Below, one piece after another: positions 35,327 through 44,489 of a stretch of 64,000 bases of DNA. Numbering within the stretch: position 1 is the first letter of the stretch; each line of letters opens with the position of its first letter. The notes beneath the pieces were generated by a model. It searched no databases and had not been told where the DNA came from. It was given only the letters and a program-made list of their open reading frames with translations. The position numbers were made by a program, and so were the translations under genes. Origin of the DNA: Pelotomaculum sp. PtaB.Bin104 (lineage in GTDB: Bacteria; Bacillota; Desulfotomaculia; Desulfotomaculales; Pelotomaculaceae); NCBI GenBank assembly GCA_002067205.1, contig MVQL01000241.1, positions 1-64,000 of the forward strand, given 5' to 3'.

Positions 35327-36274
35327 TTGCAGTACAGGATGCTTGGCAGGACCGGTATTAATGTTTCACGCCTTTGTTTCGGGGCGCTCACAATTAGCCC
35401 GCTCCAGGCCAGCCTGCCTGTGTCGGAAGGGGCGAAGGTAATCCGCAGGGCACTGGATTTAGGTGTAAATTTCATCGACACAGCTGAGCTCTACGAGAGT
35501 TATCCTTATATCCGTGAGGCGTTAAAGGGCTTTGACCGAGACGTTGCGGTTGCATCGAAGTGCTATGCTTACACGTGGCAGGGAATGCAGGAGAGTGTTG
35601 AAAAAGCGCTTCGGGCGTTGGATCGGGATTATATAGATATTTTTTTACTTCATGAGCAGGAATCGATCCTGACTATACGGGGCCACTGGGAGGCAATAGA
35701 ATATTTATTAGAGGCAAAGAGCATGGGTATTGTACGGGCTATCGGCATCTCCACACACCACGTGGCCGGGGTTTTGGGAGCAGCCGGTGTTCCCGAAATT
35801 GATGTCATCCACCCGCTCATTAACAAGGACGGGATCGGGATCCAGGGCGGCACCGCTGGGGATATGCTGCAGGCCATTAAGCAGGCCTTTAATGCGGGTA
35901 AAGGCATTTACGCCATGAAGGCACTGGGTGGTGGCCATATGATTAACCGCACGGAGGAGGCTTTTAACTACATCAAGTCCATACCAGAGCTAGACTCTGT
36001 GGCCGTGGGCATGAGCACTGTAGAAGAGGTGGAGTATAATGCCCGGATCTTCAGCGGCAGGCCTGTGCCGCAGGAATTGAAGTCAATTGTGTTACGCCGC
36101 CCCCGGCGCCTCTTAATTGAGGAATGGTGCCTTGGCTGTGGCGAATGCGTTAAAAGGTGCTCGAATGGAGCACTAAGCCTGGCCGGTGATAGGTCCGTGG
36201 TGGATCAATCGCGCTGTTCGCTTTGTGGCTATTGCGGGTCGGTATGCCCGGCGTTTTGTATAAAAATTATTTAA
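35327..36274 (+). CDS. aldo/keto reductase with C-terminal 4Fe-4S ferredoxin domain
   Basis: Residues 1-255 form an aldo/keto reductase barrel (YRMLGRTGINVSRLCFGA, NFIDTAELYESYP with the catalytic Tyr, DIFLLHEQ). Residues 265-315 add two 4Fe-4S clusters (CLGCGECVKRC and CSLCGYCGSVC). This fusion class is common in anaerobes and probably links NAD(P)H and ferredoxin-type electron flow; the substrate is unknown. Translation starts at TTG 35327 after GGAGATGGCGG. The insertion between ireB and ruvX is unlike Bacillus. Confidence 0.87.
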   Translation: MQYRMLGRTGINVSRLCFGALTISPLQASLPVSEGAKVIRRALDLGVNFIDTAELYESYPYIREALKGFDRDVAVASKCYAYTWQGMQESVEKALRALDRDYIDIFLLHEQESILTIRGHWEAIEYLLEAKSMGIVRAIGISTHHVAGVLGAAGVPEIDVIHPLINKDGIGIQGGTAGDMLQAIKQAFNAGKGIYAMKALGGGHMINRTEEAFNYIKSIPELDSVAVGMSTVEEVEYNARIFSGRPVPQELKSIVLRRPRRLLIEEWCLGCGECVKRCSNGALSLAGDRSVVDQSRCSLCGYCGSVCPAFCIKII

Positions 36275-36290
36275 AAAGGAAGACCTGCGC

Positions 36291-36728
36291 ATGAGAATTA
36301 TGGGCCTGGATTGGGGAGAGAAGAGGGTCGGAATTGCGCTTAGCGACCCGCTGGGCTGGACTGCCCAGGGACTGGCCGTAATCGATAATAAAGGTTCAGC
36401 AAAAGCGCTGCTAAACACCATCAAGGAGTATGCCCAAAAGTATGATGTCGAACTTGTAGTCGTTGGCTTTCCTAGAAATATGAATGGAAGCCCTGGCCCC
36501 CAGGCAGAAAAGATAAAAGCTTTTGCCGGGCGGTTATCAGGTGCTATTGGACTGCCCATCGAGTTGTGGGATGAGCGCCTGACGACATCGGCCGCGGAGA
36601 AACTCTTAATCGAGGCTGATCTAAGCCGGGCCAGGCGCCGGCAGGTGGTTGATAAAATGGCCGCGGTACTAATCCTGCAGGGGTACCTGGACTTTCTCAA
36701 CAGAAAAAAAGACCTGCGGGACGAATAA
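36291..36728 (+). CDS. ruvX: Holliday junction resolvase-like RuvX (YqgF)
   Basis: An RNase H-fold nuclease involved in pre-16S rRNA processing and proposed in Holliday junction resolution. The acidic metal site is visible: MGLDWGEKRVGIALSDP at the N terminus, VVVGFPRNMNGSPG in the middle, and LWDERLTTSAAEKLL. A C-terminal VDKMAAVLILQGYLD completes it. Length 145 aa is normal. ATG follows AAAAGGAAG. It is conserved next to ireB and a DUF1292 gene. Confidence 0.93.
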   Translation: MRIMGLDWGEKRVGIALSDPLGWTAQGLAVIDNKGSAKALLNTIKEYAQKYDVELVVVGFPRNMNGSPGPQAEKIKAFAGRLSGAIGLPIELWDERLTTSAAEKLLIEADLSRARRRQVVDKMAAVLILQGYLDFLNRKKDLRDE

Positions 36729-36750
36729 CCGGCAAATGCGGCAGGTTTTC

Positions 36751-36779
36751 TTGACAGGCAGTAGTTTATGGTATAGTAT
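36751..36779 (+). promoter_or_regulatory. promoter of the DUF1292 gene
   Basis: TTGACA (36751-36756) with a TATAGT/TAGTAT -10 region at 36772-36779. The spacing is 15-17, depending on which hexamer is used. Confidence 0.55.
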
Positions 36780-36813
36780 TGTTTGTAAATTTAGCATCGG
36801 AGAGGTGGATACT

Positions 36814-37077
36814 GTGGCTGAACAGGAAGAGGTAATAACCTTAATCGACGAAGAGGGAGCGGAAATTGACTTTACTGTCATTGATATCATAGAGGTCGAT
36901 GGTTTTGAATATGCGATCCTGTTGCCTTTGGAAGAGGAAAGCGATGAGGCAATTATTTTAAAAATTGTCAGCGGTGACGATGGAAATGAATTGCTGGTCG
37001 ACATTGAAGAAGACGAGGAATGGGAAAAAGTAGCAGATGCCTGGGAGGAAAAGGTAGCCGAAGAGGAAAATGAATGA
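36814..37077 (+). CDS. DUF1292 domain protein (YrzB-like)
   Basis: A very acidic 87-aa protein of the YrzB family, of unknown function. The core reads VITLIDEEGAEIDFTVIDIIEVDG and then EYAILLPLE, typical for DUF1292. Its partners ireB and ruvX are just upstream. GTG at 36814 follows GAGAGGTGG and gives the family N terminus; the open frame upstream overlaps the promoter. The C terminus is dominated by Glu and Asp. Confidence 0.87.
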   Translation: MAEQEEVITLIDEEGAEIDFTVIDIIEVDGFEYAILLPLEEESDEAIILKIVSGDDGNELLVDIEEDEEWEKVADAWEEKVAEEENE

Positions 37078-37094
37078 AAGTCTTGAAAGTAAGG

Positions 37095-37140
37095 CTGGTT
37101 GCGGGGGTTATCTCCACAAGCGGCTTTTTTTATTAGCTGA
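37095..37140 (+). terminator. terminator after the DUF1292 gene
   Basis: An imperfect stem (GCTGGTTGCGGGG with CTCCACAAGCGGC, two mismatches) directly followed by a seven-T run. Confidence 0.55.
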
Positions 37141-37155
37141 TTTGTTTGCCCGGAG

Positions 37156-37186
37156 TGTTATGATAACATTTGCAGTGTGCTATAAT
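37156..37186 (+). promoter_or_regulatory. promoter with palindromic operator-like site before vanW
   Basis: A TGC-extended TATAAT lies at 37181-37186. The -35 position is overlapped by the perfect palindrome TGTTATGATAACA (37156-37168), a plausible repressor site. Confidence 0.5.
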
Positions 37187-37277
37187 ATTAGTATATGCAT
37201 AGTGACAAGGTTCTCCAGGTTACCTTGGCAGACAGTGTGCAGCGATTAAAGGCTTAAATTACCGAAGGAGAACGGAA

Positions 37278-38801
37278 TTGGTTGTCAACAAGAAAAAAAA
37301 CCGTGTGAAAAACAGCCGTAAAAAAATGATATTTGGTTTTCTGGTTGTAGCCCTAATAATTACCCCGCTGGCTTTTTTAAACGCGGGTTTTTTTAATTCG
37401 CCGGCAGAGAAAGTCTTGCCCGGCGTTAAGGTAATGGGCATCGACCTGGGAGGCCTGAATAAATCAGAGGGAATTGTTAGGATAAATGGGCTGGAGAAGG
37501 ACCTCCGTTCCTCTCGAGTGATGTTGCATTACCAGAACGAGAGCTGGCCCTTACTGTTAAGTGAGGTCGGGCTCGATTTAAATGAAGAGTCTGTGATGGA
37601 GGCGGCAATGAACGCCGGGCGGACTGGTTCCCTGCTGCAGCAGTGGCGGGACCGGAAGAGTTTTCAGCAAAACGGCAGTTCTGTCGTGCCGGAAATCGGT
37701 TTTGATGAAGAAAAGCTGGAGCAGCGGGTTAAGGAGCTAACCAAGGGTCTCACCGTTGAACCGGTGGACGCTACTTTTTATATTAGCGGCAACGATAATG
37801 TAACGATAGTGCCGGCAAAGGAGGGCATCGGAGTAGACCAAGAAAAGCTGAAGAAGGAACTGGCGCAAGTTCTGGCTGAAAATAAGCAGCTTGCTGTGGA
37901 GCTTGCTTTAGTAACCAAGGCGCCTTCCCGTTCTACCACCATGGTGGAAGCAATGGGGGTAAATGGTCTATTGGCTGGGTATTTTACAAACTTTGATGCT
38001 AGTAAGATAAGCCGCTCCTATAATATCAACGTAGCGGCCAAGGCTTTTGATGAGCAAATCATCCTGCCTGGGCAGGAGGTTTCCTTTAACCAGCTGGTCG
38101 GGCCGCGCAGTTCGGAGGCGGGCTATAAGAATGCCCCGGTAATTGTCAATGATGAACTTGTAGAAGGGCTGGGAGGCGGTGTTTGCCAGGTATCCACCAC
38201 ACTTTATAACTGTGTCCTGCTGGCGGGCCTGGAGATAGTAGAACGCTACAACCACTCCCTGCCGGTCAGCTATATCCCAATTGGCCGTGATGCTACAGTG
38301 GTGTACGATGTTTTGGACTTCAAGTTTCGCAATAGCACGGACAGCAGTATATTTGTCAAAGCTTACGTAACCGGTGGCACGATTGGCTTTAAGTTCTATG
38401 GAAACACCGCCTATAAGCGGGATGTTAAGGTAAACACCTGGGTTACTCAGGAAATTGAGCCGGGAGTAGTTTACGAAAGTGACCCCACCCTGCCCAAAGG
38501 GGAGCAGGTGATCAAGAAGGGTGGGGCAAAAGGGTTCAGGGTTGCAGGAGAGCGCATTATCAGCCTGTACGGGGTGGAGGAAAAAAGGGAGCAACTGCCC
38601 TCAAGTGCCTACCGCCCGGTGAATAAGGTGATTGCCGTAGGAACTTTAGAGGTATTGGCGCAAACTCCACCGGTATCACAAACCCCAACCGGTGGCCTGT
38701 ACAATCAGCCGCCTGCAGTTAAACCGGAGAGCCGCACTAATGAAAGACAGGCGAGCAGTGGCACCAACAGCGGACAGCCCCGTGGTCCGGTGAGCAGGTA
38801 A
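37278..38801 (+). CDS. VanW family protein
   Basis: An exported or membrane-anchored cell-envelope protein (507 aa). A single membrane helix at about residues 18-38 follows a basic N terminus. Two peptidoglycan-binding-like modules (residues 45-220) precede the VanW domain (about 225-385: RSYNINVAAKAFDEQIILPG, GGGVCQVSTTLYN). A short G5-like segment (VNKVIAVGT) and a Pro/Ser/Thr-rich tail close it. Members accompany spore and cell-wall genes in Firmicutes; biochemical function is unknown. TTG 37278 has GAAGGAG upstream. Confidence 0.88.
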   Translation: MVVNKKKNRVKNSRKKMIFGFLVVALIITPLAFLNAGFFNSPAEKVLPGVKVMGIDLGGLNKSEGIVRINGLEKDLRSSRVMLHYQNESWPLLLSEVGLDLNEESVMEAAMNAGRTGSLLQQWRDRKSFQQNGSSVVPEIGFDEEKLEQRVKELTKGLTVEPVDATFYISGNDNVTIVPAKEGIGVDQEKLKKELAQVLAENKQLAVELALVTKAPSRSTTMVEAMGVNGLLAGYFTNFDASKISRSYNINVAAKAFDEQIILPGQEVSFNQLVGPRSSEAGYKNAPVIVNDELVEGLGGGVCQVSTTLYNCVLLAGLEIVERYNHSLPVSYIPIGRDATVVYDVLDFKFRNSTDSSIFVKAYVTGGTIGFKFYGNTAYKRDVKVNTWVTQEIEPGVVYESDPTLPKGEQVIKKGGAKGFRVAGERIISLYGVEEKREQLPSSAYRPVNKVIAVGTLEVLAQTPPVSQTPTGGLYNQPPAVKPESRTNERQASSGTNSGQPRGPVSR

Positions 38802-39065
38802 CCCAACCCTGGCTCACTTTAAATATGATATTTCCAGGAATAAGCTGATACGATTTAGATGAGCAGTTCGCTAGTTTGCTCGCGGGAAGTAAATGCCGGT
38901 TAATTCTACAGAAAATATTTAACTGCAGTTTGCATTCGCGGCGTGGAGGTCAATAGGTGGTTTAGGGTGTTGTACTCCTTTTGAATTTGGTATTTTATAT
39001 GTTAAAATATAAAAAAGTTGTTATTAATACTAAAATCAATATACAGGACACTTATGTTAATTGAT

Positions 39066-40109
39066 ATGGACAAGTCTAAAAAAAATATGGCAACGGGCAA
39101 ACCGCCGGTAAGGTTTCTATACTATTTTTTGATTCCGGCCGGTTTTTTTTGTATAGCGGCGATTATTATACTGGCTTTACTGCTGCCGGTGGCGCTATTT
39201 GGTTCACCCGGTGAAGTGGTGGTTAATATTGCCCCCGAGGCTCCGGCCAGGCAGGTAGGAGAGTTGCTGCAGCAGAAAAAACTAGTGCGAAGTGCGGTCG
39301 TGTTCAGCCTTTACGCCAGGTGGAAGGGCTTGGACGGGCAGATCAAAGCCGGTGAATACAGCCTAAGCAACGGGCTTTCCACCCCCGCGGTGCTTTCAGA
39401 ACTGGTGGACGGCTGCCTGGCAGTACAAGCTTTCACCATTCCTGAAGGCTTTACAACGGCCCAGATTGCCGACTTGCTCGTAAGCAAGGGCCTAATTGAC
39501 CGCGAGCGCTTTTACTGGGCCGTGGCAAATGAAACCTACAGCTTTTCTTTTATCCAGGGGTTGCCGAATACTGAAAAGCGCCTGGAGGGGTACCTCTTTC
39601 CGGATACTTACCAGGTCTTCAGAGGCTATAGCGAGAGCGCGATCATTGAAATGATGCTGCAGCGTTTTACTAAGGAAATAAATGATTTAGACTATATAAC
39701 GCAGGCGCGGAAAGCAGGGCTGACCCTACACCAGGCGGTTACCCTGGCATCGCTTTTGGAACGGGAAGCCGGGATCGAAGAGGAAAGGCCGTTGATCGCC
39801 GGAGTCATCTTAAACCGGATGGCCAAGTCTATGCCGCTCCAGGTAGATGCGACAGTGCAATATGCGCTGGGCACGCACCAGCCTAAAGTTTATTATAAGG
39901 ACTTACAGGTAAATTCACCTTACAATACCTACCGGGTGCAAGGCCTGCCGCCCGGGCCGATTGCTGCGCCGGGCCGGTCTTCACTGCTGGCGGCGGTCCG
40001 GCCGCAAGCTACCAGTTACCTTTATTACGTCGCCCGCCCTGACGGCTTCCATGCTTTTGCTAACACGCTGGCTGAACATAATTTAAACAAAGAGAGGTAT
40101 TTGCCGTGA
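39066..40109 (+). CDS. mltG: endolytic murein transglycosylase MltG
   Basis: MltG cleaves nascent glycan strands at the membrane and so limits their length. The protein has an N-terminal membrane helix (about residues 15-45), a LysM-like module (VVVNIAPEAPARQVGELLQQ) and the YceG catalytic domain with ASLLEREAGIEEERPLIAGV, containing the catalytic glutamate. A C-terminal NSPYNTYRVQGLPPGPIAAPG is family-typical. ATG 39066 is the best start that I see, though its ribosome binding site is weak. The stop overlaps the U32 peptidase start by 4 bases. Confidence 0.92.
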   Translation: MDKSKKNMATGKPPVRFLYYFLIPAGFFCIAAIIILALLLPVALFGSPGEVVVNIAPEAPARQVGELLQQKKLVRSAVVFSLYARWKGLDGQIKAGEYSLSNGLSTPAVLSELVDGCLAVQAFTIPEGFTTAQIADLLVSKGLIDRERFYWAVANETYSFSFIQGLPNTEKRLEGYLFPDTYQVFRGYSESAIIEMMLQRFTKEINDLDYITQARKAGLTLHQAVTLASLLEREAGIEEERPLIAGVILNRMAKSMPLQVDATVQYALGTHQPKVYYKDLQVNSPYNTYRVQGLPPGPIAAPGRSSLLAAVRPQATSYLYYVARPDGFHAFANTLAEHNLNKERYLP

Positions 40110-41332
40110 AGCAACCGGAACTGCTTGCCCCTGCCGGGGATTTGGAAAAATTAAAGGTTGCTGTGCTTTACGGTGCAGACGCAGTTTATCTCGGCGGGAA
40201 GCATTTTAGTTTGCGGGCCGGGTCAGGCAACTTTAGCGCGGCGGAGATGTCTGAAGGAGTGCAATTTGCCCACGCCAGGGGTGTCCGGGTGTATGCCGCG
40301 GTAAACATCTTTGCTCATAACAAAGATCTGGAGCTATTACCCGCCTATCTCGAGTTTATTCAAAGGGTGGGGGTAGACGGGGTAATTGTGTCCGACCCGG
40401 GGGTAATCAGCCTGGTCCAAAAGCTTCACCCCGGCCTGCCTGTACACCTGAGCACTCAGGCCAATACAACCAACTGGGTGGCAGCCCGGTTTTGGGAAGA
40501 GCAGGGTGTAGCCCGGATTATCCTGGCCCGCGAGCTTAGTTTAGCTGAAATTAAAGAGATCCGCCGGCAGGTGGGAGTTGAACTGGAAATGTTCGTCCAT
40601 GGCGCCATGTGCATCGCTTATTCCGGCCGTTGCCTCTTGAGCAGCTATCTTACCGGAAGGGGCGCCAACCAGGGCGACTGCGCTCAATCCTGCCGCTGGA
40701 AGTATGCCCTCGCCGAAGAAAACAGGCCTGGTGAATATCTTCCTTTTGAAGAGGATGGGAGAGGGTCGTATATATTGAGCTCACGGGACCTATGTCTGAT
40801 TGAACATCTTCCGGATCTGATCGAAGCGGGTGTGAACAGCATTAAAATTGAAGGCAGAATGAAAAGTATTCATTATGTGGCCGGTGTGGTTAAAGCTTAC
40901 CGGGAGGCGCTGGACGCTTTTGGGGCTGACGGACCGAACAGCTTTAACCCGGTTTGGCTGGATGAAATTGGTAAAGTTAGCCACCGTGAATATACCACTG
41001 GTTTTCTTTTTGGCCGGCCCGGTGCAGCAGGCCAGCATTATGACAGCAAAATATACCGGCGCCGCTACTCCTTTATTGGGCTGGTCCGGAGCTACGATGC
41101 TCTGACCGGTTTGGCGACTATTGAACAGCGCAACCGCTTTGCCATTGGCGATGAGGTAGAGATACTTACACCAGAGGGCAGGCCGGTGCAGCAAAGAATT
41201 AAGACCATTTACGATGAGGAGGGCGGCAGGTTGGAAGCCGCCCCGCACCCGCAGCAGGTCGTCCGGATCCCAGTGGACCGGGAAGTAACAGCCTATTCAA
41301 TGCTGAGAAAACCCATAGCAGAAATTAAGTAA
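40106..41332 (+). CDS. peptidase U32 family protein (TrhP/YrrO-like)
   Basis: U32 family members of this type act in tRNA U34 hydroxylation (TrhP, formerly YrrN/YrrO) or, elsewhere, as collagenase-like proteases. The N-terminal PELLAPAGDLEKLKVAVLYGADAVYLGG, read in two parts, is diagnostic. The Fe-S/cysteine region MCIAYSGRCLLSSYLTGRGAN and CAQSCRWKY is intact, as is the IKIEGRMKSIHYV signature. At 408 aa it matches the YrrO length. GTG at 40106 overlaps the mltG stop, suggesting translational coupling, and the mltG-U32 order is conserved in Firmicutes. Confidence 0.9.
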   Translation: MKQPELLAPAGDLEKLKVAVLYGADAVYLGGKHFSLRAGSGNFSAAEMSEGVQFAHARGVRVYAAVNIFAHNKDLELLPAYLEFIQRVGVDGVIVSDPGVISLVQKLHPGLPVHLSTQANTTNWVAARFWEEQGVARIILARELSLAEIKEIRRQVGVELEMFVHGAMCIAYSGRCLLSSYLTGRGANQGDCAQSCRWKYALAEENRPGEYLPFEEDGRGSYILSSRDLCLIEHLPDLIEAGVNSIKIEGRMKSIHYVAGVVKAYREALDAFGADGPNSFNPVWLDEIGKVSHREYTTGFLFGRPGAAGQHYDSKIYRRRYSFIGLVRSYDALTGLATIEQRNRFAIGDEVEILTPEGRPVQQRIKTIYDEEGGRLEAAPHPQQVVRIPVDREVTAYSMLRKPIAEIK

Positions 41333-41437
41333 TGGATAAACAGTGCCTGAGCATAAGATTGTAGTGGGCATAATTCGTCAAGCCATTGCACGGGCACTTT
41401 TTATATTAAACTATTAAAAATGCAAGGGAGGATTGAC

Positions 41438-42376
41438 ATGCTGGACGAAAACGTTATGGCTGTTCCTTATGAGCTGTTGATCCTGGGTGCGGCAGTAAAA
41501 ATCGGTATGATCGAACTGCTAAGTGAAAAAAAATTAAACAGCCGGGATTTGGCGCTGGAATTAAAGGCTGATGCCCGCGCCGTCTGGGTTATTGCAGAAG
41601 CCCTCGCTGCCCTGGGTTACCTCGTCAAGGAAGAAGAATCTTATCACCTGTCGGCAGAGGCACGGGATCGGATCTATAATTCCGATGCGGCCAATTATAC
41701 CGGTTTTGCCTTCATGCATCGCTACAACCAGATCGTGTCATGGCTAAGCCTGCCCGAGGTGATTTTGAGCGGAAGACCATACCCCCGCGAGCGTGAGCCG
41801 GAGAATACCGCCTACTTTATGAGTGCAATGCGTTACAGCGCCAGGCAGAGCGCCCAGGCGCTGGCGGAGTATCTGCTGGCCGGTGCTGGCGCCGGTATCC
41901 GCGTGCTGGACCTCGGAGGCGGGCCTTTGGCCCATGCCCGGGCTCTTACCAGTTGTGGCGCGAGAGTTACCGTCCTCGATCTGCCCGAAGTGGTGAAAAA
42001 GATGAAGGATGAGGCAGCGGCCGCAGGCATTGAGATGATTCCAGGCGACTTCAACATAGCGCTTCCCCCGGGGCCGTTTGAACTGGTTCTTTTAAGCAAT
42101 ATCTGTCATATTTACGGTGAAAGTGAGAACCAGGCCCTTTTTTTAAGAGTGAACCAAGCGCTAGCACCTGGTGGACGTATCGCCATCGTTGATATTGTGA
42201 GGGATACAAACCCCTTTGCAGCTGTTTTTGGAATAAACATGCTGGCCTGCACCCTGCACGGCGGCACCTGGACGTGGCCGCAATACAGCAGTTGGCTGGA
42301 GGCGGCGGGCTTTGGCGCGGCAAAGCTAACCGAAGTCAATGGAAAGCAGCTAATTATAGCAGAAAAAAATAAATGA
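41438..42376 (+). CDS. class I SAM-dependent O-methyltransferase-like protein
   Basis: The N-terminal 90 residues form a winged-helix dimerisation domain (YELLILGAAVKIGMIELLSE) like that of acetylserotonin/hydroxyneurosporene methyltransferases. The SAM-binding fold follows, with motif I VLDLGGGPLAHARAL near residue 160 and DLPEVV as motif II. The substrate is unknown. ATG 41438 has AAGGGAGG seven bases upstream. It is separated from the U32 gene by 105 bases and closed by its own terminator. Confidence 0.82.
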   Translation: MLDENVMAVPYELLILGAAVKIGMIELLSEKKLNSRDLALELKADARAVWVIAEALAALGYLVKEEESYHLSAEARDRIYNSDAANYTGFAFMHRYNQIVSWLSLPEVILSGRPYPREREPENTAYFMSAMRYSARQSAQALAEYLLAGAGAGIRVLDLGGGPLAHARALTSCGARVTVLDLPEVVKKMKDEAAAAGIEMIPGDFNIALPPGPFELVLLSNICHIYGESENQALFLRVNQALAPGGRIAIVDIVRDTNPFAAVFGINMLACTLHGGTWTWPQYSSWLEAAGFGAAKLTEVNGKQLIIAEKNK

Positions 42377-42383
42377 CGCTCAG

Positions 42384-42411
42384 GCCCGGCGATAACTTCT
42401 TGCCGGGCTTT
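42384..42411 (+). terminator. terminator after the methyltransferase gene
   Basis: GCCCGGC/GCCGGGC stem with an 11-base loop followed by TTT. Confidence 0.65.
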
Positions 42412-42539
42412 GCTGTTCCCGCTCCAAATTTCATAGAGCAAAATGTGCGACCAACAATATTTATTATCTGATTGTATAAGCACGCACCTTTCCGGTCATG
42501 CTTTTGTTATATGCCCAATTATGGAAGGGTCGGAAGACG

Positions 42540-44240
42540 GTGGATAATCAAAGTCAAAAAAGACAGATGGCCGCTTTTTATATTTTTGCTGTAATTCTTG
42601 TCGGCCTGGCTGCAAATCTTTGGGTAATCCAGGTCAAAAACGGTGAAAAATATGCTGTTATGGCTTTGGAACAGGGAAGCCGTTACGTTTCCCTCGAAGA
42701 TGTGTGCCGGGGTGAGATCCTGGACAGGAATCTGGTGCCTTTAACCGGAGAACAAAAAGGTGACCGGATCGTGGTTTTCCCGTTTATTGTAGAAGATAAA
42801 GAAACGGTAATTCAAGGGCTTTCAGAAATCCTTGGCGTATCAAGTGAGGTTGTGGCCGGTTTACTAAACGGCGCGCCTTGTTATTTGCCCTTCCAGCTGT
42901 CGCCGGAACAGGTGGACGCCGTAAAAAAGCGTGACTGGAAGGGTGTGGCTGTCTTGCCGGTCCATTTTCGCTATGGGGGCAGGCCACTGACGGCGCAGGT
43001 GTTAGGGCACTTGGGGAAAATCGCCTCTCCGGACGAATTGGCTGTATTAGGCCAGCAAAGCGATAAAATATACCATTATGGCGATGTAGTGGGCAAGGCC
43101 GGTCTGGAGGCGTTTTATGAGCCGGAGCTAAAGGGCATAAGACCAGAACGGGCAGCAAGGGTTTTTTTTGATGCGGAGGGTAATTTATTAAAAGGTTCTG
43201 TTTTGCAGGTGGAGGAGAATATCAGGGACAATAGCCGCCAGGATCTGGTGCTAACCATTGATGCCCGGATCCAGCGAGTAGTTGAGGAGGTTATGGACAA
43301 GAGTATAGCAAAGGGCGCAGTGGTGGTAATGGAGGCAGGAACTGGGGATCTGCTGGCGATGGCGGGACGTCCGGCCTACAATCCGGCCCAGGTGGAGGAA
43401 TATATGAATAATGGCGGTGCGGAACAGTTTATTGATCACTGCACCGCGCTATACCCGCCCGGCTCAATTTTTAAGATCGCGGTTGCCGCAGCTGCCCTTG
43501 GGGAAGGCACTGTCAGCTCTGAAAGTCCGTTTACCTGTAGCGGAGCAAAGGAAAATTTAATTCACTGCTGGAAGGACGAAGGTCATGGCAGCCTTAATTT
43601 TTCACGTGCTTTTGCCGAATCCTGCAACCCTGTTTTTGCGAAGGTGGGCTTAAGCCTGGGCGCTCAAAAAATAATCGAATATGCCCTAAAGCTGGGTCTT
43701 ACTAACCAGTCCGTTACCGGTTACCCGGTAAAGCCCGACCCGCGCCAGGACCTGAACCTGATTGGTGAACCAAATAATCTGGTGAACAGCAGCATCGGTC
43801 AGGGACCTGTACTGGTTACTCCGGTACAGGTGGCTGCGATGATAAATACGATTGTTTCAGATGGTATTTACCGGGCTCCGCGATTGGTCAAAGAGATACG
43901 GAAAAACAATGGGGGAGTAGCCAGGGAATTAGCAGGGGACCCCGGGCAAAGGGCAATTCAGTCCGATACCGCCGGCAAGCTGCGCACCCTGATGGAATTG
44001 GTAATTGATGAAGGGGCCGGGAGTGAGGCTTCTGTACCGTTTTTCGGCAGCGCTGGAAAGACCGGATCGGCCCAGGTAGGCAATACTGAACCTTCGGTGA
44101 ATGCCTGGTTTACCGGTTATGCCCCACGGTCCAACCCCCGCTATATTGTTACAGTAATGATCGAAGATGGAGTTAGTGGCGGTCAGTCAGCTGCACCTGT
44201 TTTCCGGGAAATCATGGAGCAGATCTTGCTATTGGACTAA
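42540..44240 (+). CDS. class B penicillin-binding protein (peptidoglycan transpeptidase)
   Basis: A membrane-anchored D,D-transpeptidase that cross-links peptidoglycan. One N-terminal helix (residues 10-30) is followed by a dimerisation domain and the penicillin-binding domain. The active-site triads are complete: SIFK (Ser309), SCN (361-363) and KTGS (about 507-510). GTG 42540 follows GGAAGGGTCGG. Length 566 aa without PASTA repeats places it near the SpoVD/FtsI-like small PBPs rather than PBP2x; which cell-cycle stage it serves is not clear. Confidence 0.9.
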   Translation: MDNQSQKRQMAAFYIFAVILVGLAANLWVIQVKNGEKYAVMALEQGSRYVSLEDVCRGEILDRNLVPLTGEQKGDRIVVFPFIVEDKETVIQGLSEILGVSSEVVAGLLNGAPCYLPFQLSPEQVDAVKKRDWKGVAVLPVHFRYGGRPLTAQVLGHLGKIASPDELAVLGQQSDKIYHYGDVVGKAGLEAFYEPELKGIRPERAARVFFDAEGNLLKGSVLQVEENIRDNSRQDLVLTIDARIQRVVEEVMDKSIAKGAVVVMEAGTGDLLAMAGRPAYNPAQVEEYMNNGGAEQFIDHCTALYPPGSIFKIAVAAAALGEGTVSSESPFTCSGAKENLIHCWKDEGHGSLNFSRAFAESCNPVFAKVGLSLGAQKIIEYALKLGLTNQSVTGYPVKPDPRQDLNLIGEPNNLVNSSIGQGPVLVTPVQVAAMINTIVSDGIYRAPRLVKEIRKNNGGVARELAGDPGQRAIQSDTAGKLRTLMELVIDEGAGSEASVPFFGSAGKTGSAQVGNTEPSVNAWFTGYAPRSNPRYIVTVMIEDGVSGGQSAAPVFREIMEQILLLD

Positions 44241-44427
44241 ATAGAAGAGTTAACCAAAGTTATTCAACAAGGGGAGGGTTCTCTTGATGGGTGCTTATCT
44301 AGTCCATTTTAACTAAACAAATAGATAATTTTTTTTGAACGGGTGCTACTTTAACTTTATGGCGGAGTTGAAACGAGGGTTTGGAGATATTCAAAGCACA
44401 CTGGAAAAAGGTTAATAAACAGTAATC

Positions 44428-44456
44428 AGCCCTGCTCTTAGGGAGCGGGGCTTTTT
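44428..44456 (+). terminator. Rho-independent terminator
   Basis: AGCCCTGCTC/GAGCGGGGCT (10 bp with one G-T pair) and five T residues. It ends plus-strand transcription from the PBP gene, about 190 bases after its stop. Between them I see only very short open frames. Confidence 0.75.
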
Positions 44457-44489
44457 GGTGCATATATTTTTGTCAGTTTATTCTTTTGA

